Shown here piece by piece: positions 1 through 10,300 of a stretch of 39,415 nucleotides of DNA. A program made the position numbers and the translations under genes. Location: IMG/VR virus record IMGVR_UViG_3300038701_000689, positions 1 through 39,415 of that record. One strand, 5' to 3'. Each line of letters starts with the position of its first letter. The first letter of the stretch is position 1. Under the pieces are notes generated by a model. It was not told where the DNA came from, searched no databases, and worked only from the letters and a program-made list of their open reading frames with translations. Origin of the DNA: a virus.

Positions 1-3000
1 GAACTTCTTTGTAATATTCTTTATTATTTTCAGAAAAAGCACTAATATTACTAGTATTACCATACTCATAAATATACTGATTTCCCAATCTAATTCCTAA
101 TTTTGGAACAGGTTTATATATAAAATAAGCTTCTTTAGGAGTTTTTTCTGTGGCAACTTTTTGATATAATACACCATCATTACCATTACTTAATAAAATA
201 TAGGGTTTATTATGAATTCCTTTAAAAGACCCTGATTTTATTTCCGGCAGTTTAAGTACATTTTTATTTATTATTTTAACACCATTCAATTGGTTTCTTT
301 TAAGAACTGGTACTAACTCTGGTTTATGCCAATTATTTCTAAATATTTCATTAATTAGTGAAGTACTATCAGTTCCACTATCAGCTAAAAACTCTTTAAA
401 ATGGTATATACCATTTTCTACCAATGGTTCGAGTCTATTAACTGGTATATGTTCATAAAAAGAATTCATATTAGTTTGAAAACCAGAAGTATTAAATGTA
501 TATATTATTAAATCTTCAGCAAAAGATTTTAGTTCTTGATCTTCTTCTTGGTCTATAGCTTGCTCCCAATGTCTAGTAAAATTATTTAATATCTCAACAG
601 ATTTCTTTTTAGTATTATCAAAATTGACAAATTTATATTTTTGTTTAATATCACCTTCTAATAAATTTAAAAAAGGACTATCTTGGTATTTATCTTTTAA
701 TTTAAAAAGTTGATCATATAAAGTATTATCCCCTACAAATAAACTTTCTAAAGATTGTGTACTAGCTCTTAAATCAGTACTTCCAAGTATAGTAGAGAAT
801 AAAGATTTTTCTAATAAGAAACCTAAGTTACTATTTGTTAATAGTTCTTCTTCTGGATTTATGATATTACTTATTGTATTATAAATTTCTTGTGCATAAG
901 GAGTAGCAGTAACTAAAGCTTGTTCAAATATTTTTAATGATAATTCTGTACTATTATCATAATATGTACCTAAAAATGTATTATCAAATTTAGCTTGGTA
1001 ATTTTCAAAGAGATTATTTTGTTTTAATTTACTTACTTTATTTTTATCTACTAAAGCTGATATAAAGTCTTTACCAGCACCATTGACATCTTGTTTGGTA
1101 CTTAGTACAGTTTGAGCAAAATCATTACCAAGGGTTTCCAAATAAGTATAGTAATCTAACATACTTATTTGGTTTGTAATATAATCTTCTATTTTTTTAT
1201 TATTAGTAGATTCTTCATCTGTTAAATTATCTCCTAATGTATAATTTACTTTAGGTTTGTTTAAACCTTTTTCAAAATATTTTTGTATTTTATCATATTG
1301 TTTTTTATCTCTAAAAGAGGTTAATTCTTCAATAGTAGCCTCAGCAGATAAAGTTTTGCTTTTAATATCATTTAATCTATTTTCTGGTATTTCATATTTA
1401 TTAATAAGTTTATTAATAGTTTCATCTCTAACAGAATTATACTTTGGTTCTACTATTCTAGCTTCTCTAGATTTTTTTTCATTAATATACTCTCTAACAG
1501 ATTCTTGCCCTATAATCCTATTAACTATTCTAAATGGTATTCCAGCTCTTTCTAACATAGAAACCACATTTTCTGTTTCTGGTATTCTATTACCTTTAGA
1601 AGTAAAATCTTCTTTAGCTATTTCTAAATAACCGTTTAATCCCATAGAGAGTACTTCTGAAATATTAAATTCACCAGTAGCATCTTTGATATGGTTAAAG
1701 GAAGTTTGATTTCCTTTATATTTTAAATCTTCTTCTAGTTGTTGTAATGGATCAAATTTAGAAGAAGTATAAATTTCCTTTTCTACTTCTATTTGTTTGT
1801 AACTTAATCCTATTTCTTCTGCTAATTTTTCATTTGAAGTTATATTAATTTCAGCCAATTGCTTATTAGCAGCATCTAATACTTCCTTTTGAGTATTACC
1901 TACAAATCCTCTTAAAGGTAAAAAATTACCTGTAGTTTTTTCTAATATGTTATAATTTCCATCATTAGTTTTTGTTAAAAACCCTTTAAAATTAGGAGCT
2001 TCTGTAGCTATAATATCATATCCTTCAAAATCTTTAAAGGTTGTTTTTTTACCTATTTTTTGAAATTCTCCAAAAACTAACCTGCTTTCTTTAACTTTTT
2101 TAAACTTTTTGGTATCTTTTTGTTTTTTAATTTGTTCTATAGGATTAATACCCAAATCCCTATTCATCTTTAAATCAGCTAATTGAGCTAAAGGCATATC
2201 AACTAATTGATTAGATTTTAAACCAACTCCTTTTTTTCCAACTGAATTATCAAATTTTTTATTTATTTGATAACTAGCTGAGAAGAAATTTAATCCTGGA
2301 TCAATTTCATCTTGAAAATATTCTTTAAATGTTTCTCTAACATCTTTTTCCAAAGCTTTGTTATCCAAAGGAGACATCATTTTTTCAAACATTTCTGGAG
2401 CTTCTAATACAGCTCTCATAGTCTCTATTAACTTATTCTCAACAGCTTCTTTAGGTTGCTTATTAGCAGATTTAGTATTATCATATTCAATATATTCTAG
2501 TTTTTCTACTTTACCTACACCATATTCTTTTCTATATTTATCAGCTAATTCATTATTATCAGAGAATAATATTTTAGTAATAACATCATCTTTAGCTTTA
2601 TTGAAAATTTGTTTTTCCTGTAATCTTTTATCTTGTTGCTTTTGTCTTTTTATTTCTACAACAGATTTTTTATTACTGTTAACAAACTTCTTAAACTCTT
2701 CTATATCTTGTTTAGAACCTAATATGTGGATTTGTTCTTTTAATTTAACAAAATGTTGAATACCTTTTTCATTTGTAATTAAATTAAAAGTTGTTTCGTT
2801 TGTTATATCTGGATTATTTAAAATAACAGCTAGAGGTTCTCCATAATTTTTAGCAGCTTGTTGAGTTGTTGTAAAGTAGTACCCATACCCCAATTCTCCA
2901 CTTTCATATGTTCTATCATCATCGGGTTCAAATAATTCAGCATTATTTTTAAATCCTTCTTTTAATATTTTTTCTTTATTGTCAGTACCATGATAAACAA

Positions 3001-6000
3001 TATCTTTTACTTTACTATCAGGGAATATAGTATCAAGATATTGAGAATATTGCTCTGGTGTACCTATATTAGCTAATTCAGGATTAGATTCAAATAGTTC
3101 TGATACTCCCTCTTTAACATCTACCTTCTTTTGTACTTCTGACGAAGAAATATCAAACATTAATTTTAAATCTTCTTCATCTAACTCAATATCGTATTTA
3201 TCTAATATATCTTGTAATGATTCTAAATCATCTCCTATATTATTTTTAATAAATTCTTTAGCATTTTTATAAGTCCCCTTGGTATACTTAACTTTAAGAT
3301 TAGGCATGATAATATACATTTTATCAATATCAAAATCACTACCTGTTTTAGTAGTAATATCTGCATAAGGAATAATTGTATCTCCTGATGATTCAGGTAA
3401 TATACCTACTATCTCTAAACTATCTGTAGAAGACAAAGTTTGGTTAGGAATTCTATAACCTATAATTCTTTTAGTTTTCTCATCTTGAAATAAAGCTCTT
3501 AATTCTTCATTAGTTAGCTTTTTCCAATTAGGTACTAATTTAGATATATACTGAGAAGATATAAATACTTGTCCAGGTTTTACTTTCTTTTTACCATTTG
3601 CAGTAATAACTTCAGGAGCTTGTAATCTATTTCTATCTACTAACATTTTAATGCCTAATTGATCAATATTATAATCATCTATAAACTCATCAATTAACCA
3701 ACTAGATTGTTGTATATAAGCTCCACCATTAGTTTTAATATCTACAGTAGCTTTCTTAATAACACTTTGTAGTATATATTGTATCTCAGTTCTTTTGTTT
3801 GCTATTAAATCTAAAGGGGTTTCTCTTTTTAAAGCCGTAATTAGGTTATCTGGAGAATTTTTATCAATAACAGTTTTTACTAGTTTATCATAAAAAGCTT
3901 CTTTATTTACAATATTACCATCTACATCAAGACCCAATTCTTTATTTAATTGCAATTTGCCTTTATTAGATAAATCAGAAACAACATCAACTAAATCATT
4001 AACCACTTGTTCCCCTAATAAATCTCCTAATTGTTGATCTTTAGTAATTCCTTCAATAATATTTTTAGTAAGCTGTGAGCCTAATAAAGTTTGCTTATTG
4101 CCTTTAGGAGTTAAATCTTGCTGTATTTTATATTCATCATTTCTTAACTCAGTAGTATAAAATTTAGATTTACTAAAATCATCAGTATCTATTTCATTTG
4201 GTAATTTAGCTCCTAGTTTAATACCATCAACTACTACAGCTTCATCTATACCTTCTGCAATCATTTGCTTATGTAATTCATCTAGTTTAGTTCCTTTTAT
4301 TACATGGGGAATTAAAGGAGCAGCAGAATATTTTACATAAGTAAAATGACCTTCTTTAGAAATACCAGAAAACACCCCTTTAATTGGTTGAGCAGTATAT
4401 TGCCAATCTTCAGCAGTTTGTGTACCAGCTTCTATTCTAGTAACAGCTTCAGCAAATTTAGGATTCCAATGGTTACTTCTTTGCATTATAAACTTCCATC
4501 TATCCCAAGTAATCCATCCTTGAGCATCTGTCTGATTAATATTACTATAAGCTTTTGCTAGTTGAGGATAATCAGCTCTAAGTTGTTTTAAATTAACAGA
4601 TTCTACCATTTGATTAGGTAATGTAGCGACTTTAAACCAAGTAGGATCACCTTTTCTTAGATGTAGATATGTTCCATCAGTTATAGTAGATGGGTATCTT
4701 TTAGACAAATCTATAAGCCCCTTAGCTTCAGCCCAATCACTCATAAACAATTTACTAAATTCAATATTAGCTATTAAACTATTTATAGAAAAATCTCTTA
4801 TTATATTTTCAGTATTATTATTATGATATTCTTTTATTTTTTTATCAATACCTAATATATCATTATCTTGATCTAATAAGCCAAGATTGTTAATTAAATT
4901 ATAATCTTGTATATAAGTTGCTTGTAAAGTAGTATTTATTATATCTAAAACTTCAGGAGAGTTTTTAAACTCTTTTTCTGTCCATTGTAATTGGTTATTA
5001 CTGTCAAACATTAAATCCCCATTTATCTTCATAGAAGTTTTTACAAATGGATTTAAGTTTGGAAATAAAGCAGATTTGAAAGCATTACCAGCAGGTCTTA
5101 TGCCTTTTATAGAAGTATCATTGGTTAATACTATAATAGTATTTCCTTCTTTATCTTTTTTAGTATATTCAAAATAATTTACTTTTCCTTTTTTATCTAA
5201 TTTAAAATGGTAGTCCTTTATTAATCTATCTGCATATTTAATTCTAGATTCTTCATCTTTAATATATTCATATTCTTGTATAGCTCTATTTATTTCATCT
5301 AAAGCATATCCAGCAAAAATATCAGTAATTTCTTTAGTATAAGTTTCTTCACCAGTAGTGGAGACATCTATTAAATCGAAACCTTCTATATGTACAGCTC
5401 TACCTTTATCAGCCATGGCAGGGGTATAAAAAATAGAATTCTCTCCTTCTTTTCTACCTTTAAGGGTTTTACTAATCATATCTATAAGTTGATCAGCTTT
5501 TTCAATTTTTTTATTATCAATACCAGCATCTCCAGAAGAATCTTTTTTAAGATTAAGAAAAGTATCTATTTTTAATTTATCTAATTCTTCTTTATTACCT
5601 TCTTTTATATTTTTTCTTACTTTAGCATCCCAAAGACTATATTTATAAAAACCATCTTCTAACTTAGTTTGAGCTAAATCCCCAAGTTTTAACTTTTCCA
5701 GTTTTTGTTTTAGGTAAGTTTTTTGTGAATAATTCCAGTTAGGTTTACCATCAGCCCCTAATGCTGTATTTTCAAATAAATCTATTCTATTTTTTAGTTC
5801 TGCTTGAGCTAATTGCTTAATTATTTTTTTAGCCCCTACATCTTTAGCAAATACATTTAAAGGATTAGTTGGATTACCATCTTGATATAAAACAGCCTCA
5901 CTTGGTTTTGATAGAGTAGTTCTAATATAAGAAAGTTCTCCACCGAGCCTTACAATAGAACCCATTAAATCTAATTCATCTTCCTTTTGATCTTGTTTTA

Positions 6001-7324
6001 AATAATCATATAAAGATTTTTCAGATATTTTAATACCACTTTGATTTAATACTTCTAATAAATCATCAAAATATTCTTGTTTATATTTAATTTTCTTTTG
6101 TCTGAGTTTACCATTAGTACCAATTAAATCATTAATTTTATCAACAACCTCTTTAGCTTTATTTTTATTGTAAACTAGTTTACTTTCCTCTTGATTGTAA
6201 TTAAAAAACTGTGATATAAAATAATTATCCCACTCCTTTTTTAATTTATTTGAAGGAGAATTGGTATTACTACTATTAAATATATTAACTTTTTCTTCCC
6301 CTAAAATAGTTGTAATAAAATTATTGGTTGCTAAATTAAATGCTTGTACAAACTCTGTTTTTTTAAATTGAGGAAATTTTGATATTTCATCTAACAAATA
6401 TTGAACAGTAGCATCATCTGCATATTCAATTCTCATTTTATTAAACATTACATCAAATTTATCTATTTCAATAATATTTTTATTATTGACTACGGATAAA
6501 TCTACTAGAGTAGTAACAAACTTATTATACACCTCATCAAATGAAGCAAAGTAAGGTTGTTCAGAAGTTACACCATTACTAAATGTAATTTCTTGTGTTA
6601 AGGGTTCATATAATTTTTTACCATCTTCATATACAAACCTAAGCTTAGGTACAAAATTAAAAAGTAGTTTAATATTAGCTGAAGCATTATCTTTAGAGTC
6701 CTTTTCAAAAGATTGTTTAAAATCCAAAACCTTTGAATTCTCAATTTCATCATTTGTTTCACCATCTTGTAGTTCCTCTCTGTCTATTACAGTTTTAATA
6801 CCAATATCTTTTAATCTTTTTTCTACTAATCCTTGTAAGATTTGTATTTGATTTTTATTTCCTCCTAATAGTTGATATATAGAACTTTCTGGTTCATATA
6901 ATGTACTAAAACTAACTCCTTCTAATATATCTGCATCGGCAGTAGAATTATCACCAAATAATTCATATAAAGCTAAATCTACTAAGTATTTTTCTGATAC
7001 AGGGTTTAAATCTAGTTTATTAAAATTTAACCAATATTTATCTCCATCTAAAGTAAATATATAATATTCTCCTTGATTATTCTTATGTAATAAAGGCTCA
7101 CCGTCTACATTAGTATGTTTACCTATTTGTAATAATCTATTACCTTCTGGTTTTTTAAAATCTTCTATATAGTCAACACCATATATATTATCTAGAAAAT
7201 CTTTATCAGTAAGCCTAGACCAAAAGTACAAAGCATCATCTTCATTAGGAAATGCTTCTATCAGTTGACCATAAAGTCTAGATTCTTTAGTAGGGTCTAT
7301 TATATTTGCTATTATACAAGTCAT
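1..7324 (-). CDS. Virion-packaged RNA polymerase of crAss-like phage (3' end beyond window), with internal ART-like domain
   Basis: This is a giant protein, at least 2441 residues, whose end lies beyond position 1. The frame was checked codon by codon over about 1-2000 and through the catalytic region, and no stop was seen. It starts at ATG 7324, just after the upstream stop (TAATATG), with MTCIIANIIDPTKES. The segment GYRIPNQTLSS (from residue 1289) leads into GSDFDIDKMY, where D1330, D1332 and D1334 match the metal-binding triad of two-barrel crAss-like RNA polymerases, such as Cellulophaga phage phi14:2 gp66. Later conserved-looking polymerase segments are QPKEAVENKL (from 1623), GKKGVGLKSN (from 1696) and a helical stretch near 1890. 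Between the catalytic loop and 1623 sits an ADP-ribosyltransferase-like domain. By analogy with phi14:2 the protein is packaged, injected and transcribes early genes; that role is inferred. Confidence 0.93.
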   Translation of the reverse strand, partial: MTCIIANIIDPTKESRLYGQLIEAFPNEDDALYFWSRLTDKDFLDNIYGVDYIEDFKKPEGNRLLQIGKHTNVDGEPLLHKNNQGEYYIFTLDGDKYWLNFNKLDLNPVSEKYLVDLALYELFGDNSTADADILEGVSFSTLYEPESSIYQLLGGNKNQIQILQGLVEKRLKDIGIKTVIDREELQDGETNDEIENSKVLDFKQSFEKDSKDNASANIKLLFNFVPKLRFVYEDGKKLYEPLTQEITFSNGVTSEQPYFASFDEVYNKFVTTLVDLSVVNNKNIIEIDKFDVMFNKMRIEYADDATVQYLLDEISKFPQFKKTEFVQAFNLATNNFITTILGEEKVNIFNSSNTNSPSNKLKKEWDNYFISQFFNYNQEESKLVYNKNKAKEVVDKINDLIGTNGKLRQKKIKYKQEYFDDLLEVLNQSGIKISEKSLYDYLKQDQKEDELDLMGSIVRLGGELSYIRTTLSKPSEAVLYQDGNPTNPLNVFAKDVGAKKIIKQLAQAELKNRIDLFENTALGADGKPNWNYSQKTYLKQKLEKLKLGDLAQTKLEDGFYKYSLWDAKVRKNIKEGNKEELDKLKIDTFLNLKKDSSGDAGIDNKKIEKADQLIDMISKTLKGRKEGENSIFYTPAMADKGRAVHIEGFDLIDVSTTGEETYTKEITDIFAGYALDEINRAIQEYEYIKDEESRIKYADRLIKDYHFKLDKKGKVNYFEYTKKDKEGNTIIVLTNDTSIKGIRPAGNAFKSALFPNLNPFVKTSMKINGDLMFDSNNQLQWTEKEFKNSPEVLDIINTTLQATYIQDYNLINNLGLLDQDNDILGIDKKIKEYHNNNTENIIRDFSINSLIANIEFSKLFMSDWAEAKGLIDLSKRYPSTITDGTYLHLRKGDPTWFKVATLPNQMVESVNLKQLRADYPQLAKAYSNINQTDAQGWITWDRWKFIMQRSNHWNPKFAEAVTRIEAGTQTAEDWQYTAQPIKGVFSGISKEGHFTYVKYSAAPLIPHVIKGTKLDELHKQMIAEGIDEAVVVDGIKLGAKLPNEIDTDDFSKSKFYTTELRNDEYKIQQDLTPKGNKQTLLGSQLTKNIIEGITKDQQLGDLLGEQVVNDLVDVVSDLSNKGKLQLNKELGLDVDGNIVNKEAFYDKLVKTVIDKNSPDNLITALKRETPLDLIANKRTEIQYILQSVIKKATVDIKTNGGAYIQQSSWLIDEFIDDYNIDQLGIKMLVDRNRLQAPEVITANGKKKVKPGQVFISSQYISKLVPNWKKLTNEELRALFQDEKTKRIIGYRIPNQTLSSTDSLEIVGILPESSGDTIIPYADITTKTGSDFDIDKMYIIMPNLKVKYTKGTYKNAKEFIKNNIGDDLESLQDILDKYDIELDEEDLKLMFDISSSEVQKKVDVKEGVSELFESNPELANIGTPEQYSQYLDTIFPDSKVKDIVYHGTDNKEKILKEGFKNNAELFEPDDDRTYESGELGYGYYFTTTQQAAKNYGEPLAVILNNPDITNETTFNLITNEKGIQHFVKLKEQIHILGSKQDIEEFKKFVNSNKKSVVEIKRQKQQDKRLQEKQIFNKAKDDVITKILFSDNNELADKYRKEYGVGKVEKLEYIEYDNTKSANKQPKEAVENKLIETMRAVLEAPEMFEKMMSPLDNKALEKDVRETFKEYFQDEIDPGLNFFSASYQINKKFDNSVGKKGVGLKSNQLVDMPLAQLADLKMNRDLGINPIEQIKKQKDTKKFKKVKESRLVFGEFQKIGKKTTFKDFEGYDIIATEAPNFKGFLTKTNDGNYNILEKTTGNFLPLRGFVGNTQKEVLDAANKQLAEINITSNEKLAEEIGLSYKQIEVEKEIYTSSKFDPLQQLEEDLKYKGNQTSFNHIKDATGEFNISEVLSMGLNGYLEIAKEDFTSKGNRIPETENVVSMLERAGIPFRIVNRIIGQESVREYINEKKSREARIVEPKYNSVRDETINKLINKYEIPENRLNDIKSKTLSAEATIEELTSFRDKKQYDKIQKYFEKGLNKPKVNYTLGDNLTDEESTNNKKIEDYITNQISMLDYYTYLETLGNDFAQTVLSTKQDVNGAGKDFISALVDKNKVSKLKQNNLFENYQAKFDNTFLGTYYDNSTELSLKIFEQALVTATPYAQEIYNTISNIINPEEELLTNSNLGFLLEKSLFSTILGSTDLRASTQSLESLFVGDNTLYDQLFKLKDKYQDSPFLNLLEGDIKQKYKFVNFDNTKKKSVEILNNFTRHWEQAIDQEEDQELKSFAEDLIIYTFNTSGFQTNMNSFYEHIPVNRLEPLVENGIYHFKEFLADSGTDSTSLINEIFRNNWHKPELVPVLKRNQLNGVKIINKNVLKLPEIKSGSFKGIHNKPYILLSNGNDGVLYQKVATEKTPKEAYFIYKPVPKLGIRLGNQYIYEYGNTSNISAFSENNKEYYKEV
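2795..3097 (-). other. ADP-ribosyltransferase-like (ART-PolyVal type) domain within the virion RNA polymerase
   Basis: Residues about 1410-1510 of the polymerase read NPELANIGTPEQYSQYLDTI, then DIVYHGTDN (H1445), GYGYYFTTTQQAAKNYG (from 1479) and AVILNNPDI (from 1499). The order YHGT, then YYFT followed by an A..YG helix, then a V.LNNP strand is that of H-Y-E class ADP-ribosyltransferases. The NPELxxIGTPEQY(S)xYLDxIFP lead-in is typical of the ART-PolyVal-like domain of phage and conjugative-element polyvalent proteins. The third acidic catalytic residue could not be assigned. Activity and target are unknown. Confidence 0.82.
3323..3337 (-). other. RNA polymerase catalytic motif DFDID
   Basis: Five codons in frame with the start at 7324 encode D1330-F-D-I-D1334, within GSDFDIDKMYIIMPN. 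In the two-barrel RNA polymerase superfamily (crAss-like virion polymerases, YonO, eukaryotic RNA-dependent polymerases) such an acidic triad holds the catalytic magnesium. All three aspartates are present, so the enzyme should be active. The preceding stretch includes GYRIPNQ (1289-1295) and ILPESSGDT. Confidence 0.93.
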
Positions 7325-7325
7325 A

Positions 7326-10300
7326 TTAACATTTATCTTTTGTTATTTTACTTACCTCTTTTTCTGTATTGTTGATTTTATTTTTTAATTTATCAAAAAT
7401 ATTAACCTCTGTAGGTTTTACTTGTGCTTTAAAACTTCCGCCAGTTGATTTCATAGTTGTATTCATTTTTTTTGTTATTTTATTAACTGGTAAAGTTGCA
7501 AATTCTTTTTGACTTTTCCTAGGTTTATTTAATTTATCTTTTGTAGTATCATTCCCAGGTTTAACCTGACTTACTTCATTAGCAACGTAAACAAAACCTC
7601 CCAAATGTCTTTTAGTAGGATCACTTAACCCTTCTGTTCTAGGAGTAAATAAAGTTTTATTTTCTTTTTCTATAACAGCATCAGTTAAAAGATAACCATT
7701 ATTAATAATAAATTCTTTATATTTAGAATCAGCCTTTATTTTTCTTATATTTATATTAGGAGCTTTAAATTGTTTTAAAAATGCTGTCAGTTCATCTAGT
7801 TTTTCCCCAAAGTTTGTACTGCCCACACTATTACCACCAAAATATAATTTACCTTTTTCTACATATAATTTTGTTATAGGGTTCTTTTTAGAATCTTCTC
7901 CTTCATAAACCAAATGAGATAATACTTCAGAATAAGTAGGTAGTTTTTGTTTACCATCTTGTAAATATTCTATAAGTTCTTTGGGTAATAAATCAGCTAC
8001 AGACTGTTTAATTGGTTTGCCAAAAACATTATTTTCTTTATCTTTATCAGATAATATTTCTCTGTAAAGTTCTTTAATAGCAGTACGTTCGTTAGTAGTA
8101 TGCTTTCTAACATTAATCTTTAAAGGGAATTTTTCACCATTAAGTTTAGATACTTCTGTAAATATAGCTCCCCCCAAAGGTGTATTATTATGCTCTACAA
8201 TAATATGATTAAATGTACTATTCCATTCACCATTAGTATTTCTAATTAATCCCTTATCATCAGAATACATAATTTTAATATCAGCTACATCTATATTTTC
8301 AAAATCGGGGATTTGATTTATATTTTTATTAGTTTCTTCGGTTTTTAATTCTCCACCATATTGACCTTTAATAATACCTGTTGCAGAAGAACCATTTAAT
8401 AAGTTAATTAATATCTGCTTCCTAAGCTGCATTTCAGCAGTATAAGCATCTACATCTTTTCCTTCTTTAGGTGGAAATAACCTAGTCCAGTATTGTTCTC
8501 CTAACTCACTAAATACAACTCTAATTGGTATTTTCTCAGCTACTAGTTCTAATAACCTATCATCTAAAGGTTTATTATTTAAAACTTGTTTTTGTAGTTC
8601 TTGATAGTATTTATATTCTTTTGAAAAGTTTTTCTTAAAAAATTCTAATTCACTTTGTCCACCGGTCTCAGTTATTTTATATTCTACTTGTTGTTCAGCT
8701 CTATCTATTGGAAATTTCAAATGTTCATTTAATGCTTTTGACATTTTAGAAGCATCATTAATAACTTTTACATCAGGTAAACCCTTAGATTCTTCTGGTT
8801 TAGTTTTATTAACCAAAGTATTATTTACTTCTTTAGTAACAGAGTTAGTTGGTAATATTTCATCAGAAGTGGATTTAGATTGCTGTAATACTTCTACATT
8901 TTCTTCTCCTTGGTTTTGTAATTTAGATAACTCCTGTTCAATTTCTTTTTTATTATTTTCATAAAACTGTTGATCTTCTGGAGTATTTCTAGATGTACCC
9001 TCACTTATATCTTTAGCAAAAGTTTTAACTTCTTTAGATATAGGAGATTCTTCTACAAAATCATCCATTGTGATAGCAGGTTCTTGAGAAGTATCGGCTT
9101 CTACATCTTGATAATCTTCAGGGTTTATTTGCTCTTGATTTTCTTTAATAAATGCATCTATTTCAGAAGGATTAGTTAACTCAGATAGTTCATTAGCTAA
9201 TTTTTCATTACCATTGTTTAATAATGTAGAGGTAGCTTGTTTTTTAGTTTGTTTTAATTGTTCTGGTATTTCTTGTTTATCTTCAACTACAATTTTTTTA
9301 TCTTTAACATTTTGTTTTTTAGCAGCTACAGATTTATCATTACCTTCATCAGTTATTTTATTTAAAGCTTTTTGTTCTTCCTCCTGTTTAGTTAATAGTT
9401 CATTTTTAGTTTTATTAATTGAGTTTTTTAATATATTATTACCAGTATTTTCAATAATGTCTTTATAAACACCTGATTTATCTTCAATTTTGTTTATAAA
9501 ATTATTTAATTTTTTACTGTCTGTAATGTTATCTAATTCATTATATAAATTTTTATTATTTGAGTTAAAAAAAGCATTTAATAATTTACTTTTAATTTGT
9601 AAGTTTCTACTCTTTTTAACTTCTTCTTCTAGTTCTTCTACTTGTTCTATTTTACCTTCTAAGGGTTCAGTAGAATTAATAATAGTATTTAATCTAACAA
9701 AAGGTTGTTGTGCATTAGCATCAGTTAGTTCTTGTCTATCTTGTATTATTTTAGTTTCAATTTCGTTAAATTGAGGTATTAACTTTTTTTGATTAACTAA
9801 GAAATTTACTGCATTGTTATTCCTTAGTGGTTTAGTATATAATTCTGTAAATTTAATCGGCACTTCATTAGAAAAACTAAATTCCTTTTTAGGATCAGCT
9901 TTCATAATCTCATCTATTATTTGACCTGTATTAATTTCAGGATCAGTATCAGCTTTTTTATTATTATTATAGTTATCTACATATACCCCTAATGTTTCTT
10001 CTAGCTCTTTTCTTTTTTCCTGGACTAACTCATTATTAATAATTTTAAGAGTGTTTATATTATCTTTTCTAAGTTCGTTTTCTAATACTTTAGTTGGATT
10101 ACCGTATTTTCTTACTTGATTATATCTTTGTTTTAAACTAGATAAGGTTTTTAATTTGTTTTGATGATATTCTTTTTCTTCTTGGGATACTTCGGGGTTA
10201 TTTATTTTTTCTTGTATAATAGAAGTTAATTGAGAATCTGTACCAATACCTATATTTTCCAAAGCAAGATCAATAAATTCTTTATCTGCTATTGCTTTAT

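Noticed and set aside
1-7324. The idea that the polymerase gene might be broken or frameshifted within the window.
   Set aside because: The frame from ATG 7324 contains DFDID and the later conserved segments, and it is open to position 1 in every row I split into codons (about 1-2000, plus 2041-3480).
1257-9774. Several open frames of 60-130 codons on the plus strand across the polymerase and cargo genes (for example 1257-1631, 2358-2759, 9214-9468).
   Set aside because: They are antisense to long, well-supported minus-strand genes, are rich in Ser/Leu/Phe/Ile as expected for the complement of Lys/Glu/Asn-rich genes, and have no recognisable domains.
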